Shown here piece by piece: positions 1-9,197 of a stretch of 32,583 bases of DNA. Source of the stretch: Bacilli bacterium (GTDB lineage Bacteria; Bacillota_I; Bacilli_A; RF39; UBA660); NCBI GenBank assembly GCA_028693275.1, contig JAQUVS010000006.1:1-32583 (forward strand), given 5' to 3'. Made by a program: the position numbers and the translations under genes. Numbering within the stretch: position 1 is the first letter of the stretch; each line of letters begins with the position of its first letter. The notes below the pieces were generated by a model. That model was not told the DNA's origin, did not search any database, and saw nothing but the letters and a program-made list of their open reading frames with translations.

Positions 1-906
1 AAATCATTTAAAGAAATGACTAATTTAAAGAAAGAAGTAATTGATTTATTAGAAAAAGAATTTTTGATATCTGAACTTGTTTTAGATAAAGTGGAAAAAG
101 ATGTTGATGTAAATAAATATTTATTTTCTCTTACTGATAATCAAAAAATAGAAGCAGTTCTTATGCGACATGACTATGGAAATAGTTTATGTATATCAAC
201 ACAAGTTGGTTGTAACATGGGATGTAATTTTTGTGAAAGCGGAAGACTTAAAAAAGTTAGAAATTTAACAACTGCAGAAATGGTACAACAATTATTTAAA
301 GTAGAAGAAGATATAAATAGTAGAATATCTCATGTAGTAGTTATGGGAATAGGAGAACCTTTTGATAATTATGATAATTTAGTTAAATTTATTGAAATAA
401 TTAATCATCCTAAAGGTTTTGCAATTGGTAGTAGACATATAACTGTATCTACTTGTGGAATTGTTCCTAAAATATATGAATTTACTAAATTACCATATCA
501 AGTTAATTTGGCTATAAGTTTACATGCTCCAAATAACGAGATTAGAGGTAAAATTATGCCTATTAATAAAGTTTATGATATAAGGAAATTAATAGAAAGT
601 TTAAATAATTATATTTATGAGACTAATAGAAGAGTAACTTTTGAATATATATTACTTGATGGTATCAATGATAGTACAGATAATGCTAAAGAATTAGTTA
701 AATTACTTAGAGGGATGAATTGTTATGTAAATTTAATTCCATATAATGAAACTAATAATATAGATTTTAAAAGAAGTAGTTTTGATAAAATAACTAATTT
801 TTATAATATTCTTAAAGAAAATAATATCCAAGCAACTATAAGAAGAGAATTTGGTACTAAGATTAGTGCTGCTTGTGGACAACTAAGAGCAAAAAAGGAG
901 GATTAA
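1..906 (+). CDS. rlmN: 23S rRNA (adenine2503-C2)-methyltransferase RlmN, 5' end cut by the window edge
   Basis: Frame is open to nt 1 (KSFKEMTNL matches an internal RlmN segment); radical SAM CxxxCxxC (CNMGCNFC), MGIGEPFDN, HITVSTCGI, C-terminal AACGQLRA. Confidence 0.93.
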   Translation, partial: KSFKEMTNLKKEVIDLLEKEFLISELVLDKVEKDVDVNKYLFSLTDNQKIEAVLMRHDYGNSLCISTQVGCNMGCNFCESGRLKKVRNLTTAEMVQQLFKVEEDINSRISHVVVMGIGEPFDNYDNLVKFIEIINHPKGFAIGSRHITVSTCGIVPKIYEFTKLPYQVNLAISLHAPNNEIRGKIMPINKVYDIRKLIESLNNYIYETNRRVTFEYILLDGINDSTDNAKELVKLLRGMNCYVNLIPYNETNNIDFKRSSFDKITNFYNILKENNIQATIRREFGTKISAACGQLRAKKED

Positions 907-907
907 A

Positions 908-1648
908 ATGAAATCATTTTATTTAACTGATTCAGGTAAAATAAGAGATCATAATGAAGACAGTGTTATTATTGTTAGAAATATGAATAATGAATATTTG
1001 ATGGCAGTTGCAGATGGAATGGGTGGTCATTCAGCTGGAGAAATAGCTTCAAGTATAGCAATTAGTTATTTAGCTAAACATTTTAATGATACTTTTGTTA
1101 AGTTATCTAAACAAGACGCTGTTAAATGGATAAGACAAAGTGTAAGTGAAATAAATAGTTTAATATTTAGATATGTAGAAGATCATCCTGAGAGCAAAGG
1201 AATGGGTACTACTTTAGTATTGTCTATTTTAACAAAAGATTATTTATTATTTGGTAATATTGGTGATTCAAGTGGTTTTGTTATTAAAGATAATAAGATT
1301 CATAAAGTTACTTATGATCATACATTAGTTAATTTATTATTAACAGCAGGAGAATTAACTAAAGAAGAAGCTTCTTGTCATCCTAAGAAAAATGTTTTAA
1401 TGAAAGCTTTAGGAGCAAATGATCCTATAGATATAGATATTTTTGATTGTGATATGGCAGTTAGTTCTATACTTCTTTCTAGTGATGGTTTAACTAATAT
1501 GTTAGATGAAACTCAAATAGAAAAAGTATTAAATTCTGATATTGAAATAGAAGATAAAGTAATTAAATTAATTAGAAAAGCAAATAATAGAGGTGGAACT
1601 GATAATATTTCTATTGCTTATTTAATAAGAGATAAAGAGGGTGAATAA
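908..1648 (+). CDS. prpC: PP2C-family Ser/Thr protein phosphatase
   Basis: TDSGKIRDHNEDS, VADGMGGHSAGEIAS, GDSSGF, SSDGLTNML and GGTDNIS motifs; sits directly before a PASTA kinase. Confidence 0.93.
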   Translation: MKSFYLTDSGKIRDHNEDSVIIVRNMNNEYLMAVADGMGGHSAGEIASSIAISYLAKHFNDTFVKLSKQDAVKWIRQSVSEINSLIFRYVEDHPESKGMGTTLVLSILTKDYLLFGNIGDSSGFVIKDNKIHKVTYDHTLVNLLLTAGELTKEEASCHPKKNVLMKALGANDPIDIDIFDCDMAVSSILLSSDGLTNMLDETQIEKVLNSDIEIEDKVIKLIRKANNRGGTDNISIAYLIRDKEGE

Positions 1649-1651
1649 AAG

Positions 1652-3436
1652 ATGATGGAAAAGGGATATAAGCTAAATGATAGATATGAAATAATAAAGA
1701 GTATTGGCGAAGGCGGAATGGCTAATGTTTATTTAGCGTTTGATGTTATTTTAGATAGAAAAGTTGCTGTTAAAGTACTTAGAGGGGACTTATCTAATGA
1801 TGAAAAATTTGTAAGAAGATTTCAAAGAGAGGCCTTATCAGCTTCATCTTTAACACATCCTAATATTGTAGAAATGTATGATGTTGGTGAATCTGATGGA
1901 ACTTATTACATAGTTATGGAATATGTTGAAGGAAAGACTTTGAAACAACTTATTAAAAAAAGAGGTAGTATTACTTTAAGTGAAGCAATTGATATAATGT
2001 TACAAATTACTGATGGTATTACTCAAGCTCATGATAGTTATATTATTCATAGGGATTTAAAACCTCAAAATATATTAATTAAAGAAGATGGAGCTATTAA
2101 AATAACAGACTTTGGTATTGCAATGGCTTTAAATAGTACTCAATTAACACAGACTAATTCAGTAATGGGTTCTGTTCATTATTTACCACCAGAACAAGCT
2201 AGTGGTAAGGGTTCTACAATTAGAAGTGATATATATTCTATGGGTATTTTGTTCTATGAACTTTTAATTGGAACATTACCTTTTAGAGGTGATAATGCAG
2301 TAGAAATAGCTTTAAAACAAATGCGTGATCCAATTCCTAGTATATGTAAACAAAATCCATCTGTTCCTCAAAGTGTAGAAAATATTGTTTTAAAAGCAAC
2401 AGCTAAGAATCCTAAAAATAGGTATGCAGATGTTAGAGAAATGCATGAAGATTTATTAACGGCTTTAAATGATGATAAGATTAATGAACCAAGATATATT
2501 TATAAATATCCTGAGCATGATCAAGATGATGAAACTAAAGTTATTCCTGTAATCAAACAAAAAAAACCAGGAAGAGTTGATAGGAATAAAGATAAAGAAG
2601 AAGATGTTTCTTTAGAAGAAATGCCTATAGCTAAACAAATAGAAGATGACTTAAAAAAAGATAAGAAAATAAGTAAACCAGTTATTATCTTAACTTCAAT
2701 CTTAGGATTTTTTGTAGTAGTATTACTATTTATATTTTTATTACTACCATATTTAACTAGAATACCTGATGTAGAAGTACCTGATGTATCTAAAATGACA
2801 GTAGTAGAAGCAGAAAAGAAACTTAAAGAATTAGGTTTTGAAGTAGCTTTAGAGGTTAAAAAAGAAGAAAGTTCAGATATTGAAAAAGGTAAGGTAATTA
2901 AGACTTCTCCTACAAAAGGTAGAAGTATTAAAAAAGGTAGTACAATAACAATTTATGAGTCTTTAGGTCTTGATACTTATGAAATAGAAGATTATAGTGG
3001 AGAAAATTATATAGAAATTAAAACACTATTAGAAAATGTTCATGGTCTAAAAGTAACTATTGAAGAAAAAGATGTTGAAACAACTTCTAATTATGGAGAA
3101 CAAGAAATTATTGATCAAAGTGTTTTAGCTGGTGAAAAGTTAACTAAAGGTGATGAAATAATTCTTTATATTCCTAAGGCTATAGAAGGATATCCAGATA
3201 TGGTTAGCGAAGGATGGACTTTAGAAGAAGCTCAAGCATTTTGTAATAAATATGAAATAACATTGACTGTTGCTTATCAAGAAACCAGTCAATATACTCC
3301 AGGAATGGTAGTATTACAATCAAGAGAAGCAAAGTCACCAGTTGTAAAAGGTTCTACATTAAAAGTAACAATAGCTAAAGAACCTGAAAGTACTGATTCA
3401 GTTAATGATGGAAAACCAGCAGTAGATGTTGAGTAG
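1652..3436 (+). CDS. prkC: Ser/Thr protein kinase with C-terminal PASTA domains
   Basis: GEGGMANVYLA, HRDLKPQNIL, DFGIA kinase motifs; one TM segment (VIILTSILGFFVVVLLFIFLLLPYL); about three PASTA repeats. Confidence 0.94.
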   Translation: MMEKGYKLNDRYEIIKSIGEGGMANVYLAFDVILDRKVAVKVLRGDLSNDEKFVRRFQREALSASSLTHPNIVEMYDVGESDGTYYIVMEYVEGKTLKQLIKKRGSITLSEAIDIMLQITDGITQAHDSYIIHRDLKPQNILIKEDGAIKITDFGIAMALNSTQLTQTNSVMGSVHYLPPEQASGKGSTIRSDIYSMGILFYELLIGTLPFRGDNAVEIALKQMRDPIPSICKQNPSVPQSVENIVLKATAKNPKNRYADVREMHEDLLTALNDDKINEPRYIYKYPEHDQDDETKVIPVIKQKKPGRVDRNKDKEEDVSLEEMPIAKQIEDDLKKDKKISKPVIILTSILGFFVVVLLFIFLLLPYLTRIPDVEVPDVSKMTVVEAEKKLKELGFEVALEVKKEESSDIEKGKVIKTSPTKGRSIKKGSTITIYESLGLDTYEIEDYSGENYIEIKTLLENVHGLKVTIEEKDVETTSNYGEQEIIDQSVLAGEKLTKGDEIILYIPKAIEGYPDMVSEGWTLEEAQAFCNKYEITLTVAYQETSQYTPGMVVLQSREAKSPVVKGSTLKVTIAKEPESTDSVNDGKPAVDVE

Positions 3437-3444
3437 GGGGAAAT

Positions 3445-4272
3445 ATGCAAGGTCAAATAGTTAAAATTTTAAGTAATTTGTATTTTGTTAATGTAAATGG
3501 TAAAGTTTATGATTGCCATTCTAGGGGTAAATTTAGAAATGAAAATATAACTCCTACAGTTGGTGATTATGTTAATGTAGATATAGAAAATAAATATATA
3601 ATGGATATTTTACCTAGAATGAATACTTTGATAAGACCTTTTGTAAGTAATATAGATCAAGGTTTAATTGTAACTAGTGTTAAGAAACCAGATTTTTCTA
3701 CTAATTTACTTGATAAGTTACTTGTAGTAATGGAATATAATAATATTAAACCTATTATATGTTTAACTAAGTTTGACTTGTTAGATAAAAAAGAGAAAAA
3801 AGAAATTAATAAATATATTAAATACTATAAAAAACTAGGATATAAGGTCTTTATTAATAATAAATTATTTCAAATAAAGAAGATATTTAAAGGTAAAACA
3901 ACAGTTTTTACGGGACAAACAGGAGCAGGTAAATCTACTTTATTAAATAAGTTAGATAGTAGACTTAACTTGGAGACAGGTGAAATAAGTATAGCTTTAG
4001 GTAGAGGTAAACATACAACAAGACATGTTGAATTAATTGAGTTATTTAAGGGAAAATTACTAGATACTCCTGGTTTTTCATCAATAGATTTTAGTGATTT
4101 ATCTAATGATAATATCAAGAATTCTTTTATTGAATTTAGAAAATATAATTGTAAATTTAGTGATTGTTCTCATACTAATGAAAAAGAGTGTGAAGTAATT
4201 AAGGCAACAAAAAAAGATGAATTACTTGCTGAAAGACATGGTAATTATCTTAAATTTTTACAAAGAAAGTAG
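3445..4272 (+). CDS. rsgA: Ribosome small-subunit-dependent GTPase RsgA
   Basis: GQTGAGKSTLLN (G1), DTPGFSS (G3) in circularly permuted order; C-terminal zinc motif CKFSDCSHTNEKEC. Confidence 0.94.
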   Translation: MQGQIVKILSNLYFVNVNGKVYDCHSRGKFRNENITPTVGDYVNVDIENKYIMDILPRMNTLIRPFVSNIDQGLIVTSVKKPDFSTNLLDKLLVVMEYNNIKPIICLTKFDLLDKKEKKEINKYIKYYKKLGYKVFINNKLFQIKKIFKGKTTVFTGQTGAGKSTLLNKLDSRLNLETGEISIALGRGKHTTRHVELIELFKGKLLDTPGFSSIDFSDLSNDNIKNSFIEFRKYNCKFSDCSHTNEKECEVIKATKKDELLAERHGNYLKFLQRK

Positions 4273-4278
4273 GTTTAT

Positions 4279-4905
4279 ATGAAAGTATCAGTATCATTTT
4301 TAGCTAGTAAAAAACCTAGTAAAGATATTAAAAAGATAGGGGCAACAGATGTTAATTATATCCATGTAGATTTTATGGATAGAACTTTTACAGAAAAAAA
4401 ATCATTATCTTTTAAAAAGATTATTAAGATATTAAAAATTACAAATAAAAGAGCAGATATTCATTTAATGACTATGAAACCTAAAAAATATATTAAAGAT
4501 TTTGCTACATTAAATGCTGAATATATTACTTTTCCAGTAGAAATTAAAAAAGATATAGATAAATGCTTAGAAATGATTAAATCTTATGGGATTAAATGTG
4601 GTTTAGCTATTAGTCCAGAAACAGATGTAGAAGAATTATCTCCATATATTAAAGATTTAGATATGGTTTTAGTTATGGGGGTTACTCCAGGAGCTGGTGG
4701 GCAAAGCTTTAAAGAAGAAGTATTAGAAAAGATAAAGAAAATTAGACAAGAAATAAATATATATGGACTTTCAACTGTTATTAGTGTTGATGGTGGAATT
4801 AATGATGAAATTTCTAAGAGATTAGAAGAAGTAGATATTGTTGTAAGTGGTACTTATATATTAAATAGTGATAACTTACAAGAAGCTATAACTAAATTAA
4901 GATAA
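4279..4905 (+). CDS. rpe: Ribulose-phosphate 3-epimerase, divergent
   Basis: IHVDFMD, ADIHLM, MGVTPGAGGQSF, VDGGIN motifs; follows rsgA as in other Firmicutes. Confidence 0.8.
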   Translation: MKVSVSFLASKKPSKDIKKIGATDVNYIHVDFMDRTFTEKKSLSFKKIIKILKITNKRADIHLMTMKPKKYIKDFATLNAEYITFPVEIKKDIDKCLEMIKSYGIKCGLAISPETDVEELSPYIKDLDMVLVMGVTPGAGGQSFKEEVLEKIKKIRQEINIYGLSTVISVDGGINDEISKRLEEVDIVVSGTYILNSDNLQEAITKLR

Positions 4906-4910
4906 TAAAA

Positions 4911-4939
4911 AAAACATTAGAATTTAATTCTAATGTTTT
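4911..4939. terminator. Bidirectional intrinsic terminator between convergent rpe and rpmB
   Basis: AAAACATTAGAAT-TTA-ATTCTAATGTTTT: 13-bp perfect stem with A- and T-rich flanks on both strands. Confidence 0.85.
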
Positions 4940-4940
4940 A

Positions 4941-5150
4941 TTATGCGCTAACTTCTTCGTTAACAGTTACTTCTTTAACATTAACATCTTTTCTTAATGT
5001 TCTTAATTCACGAGCACTTAATCTTACTTTAGTTCCATTTTCTAATGTAACAACTTGTAAGTTTGTTGATTGTTTTTTACGAGTAGCATTTAATGCATGT
5101 GAACGTTTATTTCCAAATAATGGTTTTTTTGCTGATACGTTAATTGCCAT
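4941..5150 (-). CDS. rpmB: 50S ribosomal protein L28
   Basis: KKPLFGNKRSHALNATRKKQSTNLQ...RLSARELRTLRK; strong SD AAAAAGGAGG upstream on the minus strand. Confidence 0.92.
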   Translation of the reverse strand: MAINVSAKKPLFGNKRSHALNATRKKQSTNLQVVTLENGTKVRLSARELRTLRKDVNVKEVTVNEEVSA

Positions 5151-5290
5151 ATATATAATCCTCCTTTTTGGTACATAAATACTTGCGCTTATAACTTTAT
5201 CATATTAAGTAAAATAAGTCAAACTGAAAATAGGAAAAAAATAAAAAAACATTAAATATATCTATATTAAATAAGATATTAAGATAATTA

Positions 5291-5301
5291 TATGTTAAAA
5301 T
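5291..5301 (+). promoter_or_regulatory. Extended -10 promoter of dnaE (TATGTTAAAAT)
   Basis: TATGnTAAAAT 27 nt before the start codon; SD AGAGGAGG between. Confidence 0.55.
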
Positions 5302-5327
5302 ATAAATAAGAAGAGGAGGACTAATAT

Positions 5328-8231
5328 ATGTATACACCTTTATATATAAAAAGTAATTATTCATTATTATCTAGTTTAATTAAAATAGATGATTTAATTG
5401 TCTTTGCTAAGACAAATAATATTAGTTCTTTAGCCCTAGTAGATAATAATTTATATGGAGCAATGGAGTTTTATAAAAAATGTAAAAGTAATAATATAAA
5501 ACCAATTATAGGATTAGAAATTAATATGGATAATAATATAATTCTTTTATATGCTAAAAATTATGATGGATATATTAATTTACTTAAATTATCTACTATT
5601 CAAAGTGAGAGAATAGTTAAATTAGAAGATTTAGAATTATATAAAGATAATTTAATATTAATTATTATAAATAATGATATTGATATAAGTAATATAGATA
5701 AGTATTATAGTTATTCTAATTTTAATCAGTATAATGAAGTAGTCAAAAAGTCTAATAAAATAGTTTATTTAAATAAGATATTATATTTAAAGAAAGAAGA
5801 TAGTGAGTATTTAAAATATTTATATATGATTAGAGATTCTAAAACTATAGCTGATATAGTTAGTTATGATATCGATAATTATGAATTTAAAGTTAATTTA
5901 GATACTAGTATTAATTATTCTACTAGTAATATTATTAGAGATTTATGTAATTTAGATATACCTTTTAATCAATTATATTTACCTAAATATAATAATATGA
6001 GTGAGAGTGATTCTTTTTCTTACTTAAATGAACTTTGTAGAATAGGTTTAAGTAAAAGACTTAATGATAAAGTTCCTAATAAGTATATAGAAAGAATTAA
6101 TTATGAATTGGATGTTATTAAGAAGATGGGATTCTCTGATTATTTTTTAGTAGTTTTTGATTTTATAAAGTATGCTAAAAAGAAAAAGATATTAGTTGGT
6201 CCTGGTAGAGGTAGTGCTGCTTCATCTCTTGTTTCTTATTCTTTAGGGATAACAGATATTGATCCTATAAAATATGATCTTTTATTTGAAAGATTTTTAA
6301 ATCCAGAAAGAATTACTATGCCAGATATTGATACGGACTTTCCTGATATATATAGGGATGAAATTATTGAATATGTAGTTAATAAATATGGAAATAAATA
6401 TGTAGCAGGAATAATAACTTTTGGTACTATGTCAGTAAAACAAGTAATAAGAGATACTTCTAGAGTATTAAATGTTCCTCTTAGTGAGGTTGATTTAATT
6501 ACTAAGAAAATTCCTTCCGTTACTAAATTAAAAATAAAAGATTTTTATCATGATAATAATGATTTTAAAAATATAATAGATAGTGATAATAAACTTAAAT
6601 TGATGTATAAAATATCTTCTGTTTTAGAAGGATTTCCTAGACATACTTCAGTTCATGCAGCAGGTATAGTTATGTCTTCTGTTCCACTAGATAATATTGT
6701 TCCTTTGGTTAAAGATAATAATATGTATGTTTCAGGTTATCAAGCTGATTACTTGGAGGAATTAGGTTTATTAAAAATGGATTTCTTAGGTCTTAAAAAT
6801 TTAACTACTATTATGAATATAATTAAAGATATAAATGAAAAAGAAAAAATTGATTTAGATTTTAGTAGTATTCCGTTAGACAAGAAAGAAGTTTTTGATC
6901 TTTTTTCTAGGGGAGATACTTTAGGAATATTTCAATTTGAATCTGTTGGAATCAGAAACTTTTTAAGTAAATTAAAACCTAAAGATATTAATGATTTATT
7001 TGCAGCAATAGCTTTATTTAGACCAGGACCTGCTGTAAATATTGATAGTTATATTAGAAGAAACCATAAAGAAGAAGAAGTTACTTATATAGATGATAAA
7101 TTAGAAGATATTTTAAAAAGCACTTATGGAATAATTGTTTATCAAGAACAAATTATGCAAATAGCTAATATTTATGCAGGATATAGTTTAGGGGAAGCAG
7201 ATATTTTAAGAAGAGCTATGAGTAAAAAGAAAATGGATGTCTTAAAAAATGAAGAAGATAAATTTATTAATAGATCTACTAACCTTGGACATTCAATAGA
7301 AACTAGTAAAAAAATATTTGATTTAATATTAAATTTTGCTAATTATGGATTTAATAAGTCACATTCAGTTGCTTATGCAATTATTGCTTATAAGATGGCT
7401 TACTTGAAAGTTTTCTATCCAAAATATTTTTATAGTAATTTACTTACATCAGTAATGGGAAGTGATATTAAAACTAAAGAATATATTGATGAGATTAGAA
7501 GATTAGGAATTAAAATATTAAAACCAAGTGTTAATTATTCTTTTGATAATTATGTAGCTAGCGAAGAAGGAATAATTTTTCCAATATCTAATATTAAAAG
7601 TATAGGAAATAATATTTCTATGGAAATAATTAATAATAGAGGATTTGGATATTTAGATATATATGATTTTATTGGTAAAGTAAAAGTTAATAAAAAAATA
7701 TTAGAAATATTAGTTTATTCTGATTCTCTTAGTTGTTTTCAATATAATAAGAAAACTTTTATAGAAAATATAGATAATTTAATTAATTATTCTGAACTTA
7801 CTAAAGAGATTGATCCTAATTATGTTATTAAACCAGAGATAGTTATATATGAAGAGTATGATAAAGAATATTTATTAGCTAAAGAAAAAGAAGTATTTGG
7901 ATTTTATTTAAATAATCATCCTGTTAATCAATATAAATTAGAAAATAATAATAATTATCATACTAATAATATTAGGGAATATTTCTCTAAGAATGTAGTT
8001 ATGTATTTGTTAGTTGAAAGAGTAAAAGTAGTTTTAACTAAGTCTAATACTAATATGTCTTTTATTACAGGAAGTGATGAATATGGTTCTATAGATGTTA
8101 CTTTATTTCCTAAAATATATGAAGATAATATGGATATTAAAGTAGGTAATATTTTAAAAATAGAAGGAAGAATAGAAAGACGTTTTGATCAATTTCAGCT
8201 TATTGCTAATAAAATAGATAAAATAGGATAA
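5328..8231 (+). CDS. dnaE: DNA polymerase III subunit alpha, DnaE type
   Basis: GPGRGSAASSLVSYSLGITDIDPI, PDIDTDFPD, GLLKMDFLGLKNL, ALFRPGP, YQEQIMQIA, FNKSHSVAYA; C-terminal OB fold; N-terminal PHP domain appears degenerate. Confidence 0.95.
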   Translation: MYTPLYIKSNYSLLSSLIKIDDLIVFAKTNNISSLALVDNNLYGAMEFYKKCKSNNIKPIIGLEINMDNNIILLYAKNYDGYINLLKLSTIQSERIVKLEDLELYKDNLILIIINNDIDISNIDKYYSYSNFNQYNEVVKKSNKIVYLNKILYLKKEDSEYLKYLYMIRDSKTIADIVSYDIDNYEFKVNLDTSINYSTSNIIRDLCNLDIPFNQLYLPKYNNMSESDSFSYLNELCRIGLSKRLNDKVPNKYIERINYELDVIKKMGFSDYFLVVFDFIKYAKKKKILVGPGRGSAASSLVSYSLGITDIDPIKYDLLFERFLNPERITMPDIDTDFPDIYRDEIIEYVVNKYGNKYVAGIITFGTMSVKQVIRDTSRVLNVPLSEVDLITKKIPSVTKLKIKDFYHDNNDFKNIIDSDNKLKLMYKISSVLEGFPRHTSVHAAGIVMSSVPLDNIVPLVKDNNMYVSGYQADYLEELGLLKMDFLGLKNLTTIMNIIKDINEKEKIDLDFSSIPLDKKEVFDLFSRGDTLGIFQFESVGIRNFLSKLKPKDINDLFAAIALFRPGPAVNIDSYIRRNHKEEEVTYIDDKLEDILKSTYGIIVYQEQIMQIANIYAGYSLGEADILRRAMSKKKMDVLKNEEDKFINRSTNLGHSIETSKKIFDLILNFANYGFNKSHSVAYAIIAYKMAYLKVFYPKYFYSNLLTSVMGSDIKTKEYIDEIRRLGIKILKPSVNYSFDNYVASEEGIIFPISNIKSIGNNISMEIINNRGFGYLDIYDFIGKVKVNKKILEILVYSDSLSCFQYNKKTFIENIDNLINYSELTKEIDPNYVIKPEIVIYEEYDKEYLLAKEKEVFGFYLNNHPVNQYKLENNNNYHTNNIREYFSKNVVMYLLVERVKVVLTKSNTNMSFITGSDEYGSIDVTLFPKIYEDNMDIKVGNILKIEGRIERRFDQFQLIANKIDKIG

Positions 8232-8259
8232 CAAGATACTAATAATATCTTGTTTTTTT
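8230..8259 (+). terminator. Intrinsic terminator after dnaE
   Basis: AACAAGATA-loop-TATCTTGTT followed by T-tract; overlaps the dnaE stop codon. Confidence 0.85.
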
Positions 8260-8298
8260 GTATAAATTGGTTTAAAAAACTTTGAAAAGCCCTCTATT

Positions 8299-8309
8299 TA
8301 TGATATTAT
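8299..8309 (+). promoter_or_regulatory. Extended -10 promoter (TATGATATTAT)
   Basis: TG-n-TATTAT upstream of the 8333 gene. Confidence 0.5.
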
Positions 8310-8332
8310 TTAAGTAATAAGGATGTGGTTAT

Positions 8333-9154
8333 ATGGATTTTTCAATATTGATGAATGATTATATTTTAACTTGGTCATTACTATATGGTCCTGCCATATC
8401 AGAAGAGATGTTTAATTTTAGAAAAAAATTATGGAGTGCCCATAAAAAAGAATATGCCCTTGTTGATAAAGATAAAGGGGAATTATTTAGTGATTATAAA
8501 AATTTTATTCCTGATGATGATATTATTTATAATTTACTTTTTGAAAGCGAATTATTTACTAAGGCTAAAAAAGAAACAGAAAAATATAGATTAGAATTAT
8601 TAAAAGTTTATGACGAAAATAAAAAAGAATTAAATAAAAATATAAAAGAAATATTAAGAATTGATTTTAAAGATAAATACAATTTATTTGTAGTTAATCC
8701 TAAGTCTGAAATGATTAGTATTGATAAAAATTCTAATAATATGATTGTAGGTAATACAAAGGATAATAAAGATACATTGATTAATATAATTAATGGGATG
8801 GTAAAAAAAGAATTACTTAATTATAATAATGAATATAAAGAGATAGTTGATGCTATTATAGAACTTGCAGTTATAAATGAATTTAAAACTAGAATGAATA
8901 AAACTTCTACTTATGAAGAAGGAGATCAAAGCTTAAGATATCTTAAAAGACAGATCTATCCATATTGGCTTATGTACTTAGGTTGTGATAGAGAAGATTT
9001 TACTAGATATATGATGAGAGATAGAATTGCTTTTGAAATAGATAAATATACAGTAGAAAGACAATTAAAAAAAGTAGATCTTTTTGGTTTTATAGATTTT
9101 TGCATCAAAAATCAAAGATATATAATAAGAATTAATAACATAGAAATAATTTAA
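8333..9154 (+). CDS. Hypothetical protein (273 aa) between dnaE and polC
   Basis: Full-length ORF with its own putative promoter and a terminator after it; no family recognised. Confidence 0.8.
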   Translation: MDFSILMNDYILTWSLLYGPAISEEMFNFRKKLWSAHKKEYALVDKDKGELFSDYKNFIPDDDIIYNLLFESELFTKAKKETEKYRLELLKVYDENKKELNKNIKEILRIDFKDKYNLFVVNPKSEMISIDKNSNNMIVGNTKDNKDTLINIINGMVKKELLNYNNEYKEIVDAIIELAVINEFKTRMNKTSTYEEGDQSLRYLKRQIYPYWLMYLGCDREDFTRYMMRDRIAFEIDKYTVERQLKKVDLFGFIDFCIKNQRYIIRINNIEII

Positions 9155-9181
9155 GGTTTCATAATAATATGAAATCTTTTT
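9154..9181 (+). terminator. Intrinsic terminator before polC
   Basis: AGGTTTCATA-ATAA-TATGAAATCT hairpin (one G-U) followed by Ts. Confidence 0.65.
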
Positions 9182-9197
9182 ACTAGGAGGGATTTAA

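Noticed and set aside
3870-4118. 82-aa minus-strand ORF in rsgA
   Set aside because: Antisense to the conserved GTPase core.
4933-5178. 81-aa plus-strand ORF opposite rpmB
   Set aside because: Antisense of a clear L28 gene with a strong SD; the ORF also runs through the terminator.
8385-8594. 69-aa plus ORF in another frame of the 8333 gene
   Set aside because: Nested in a longer ORF that has promoter and SD; no own signals.
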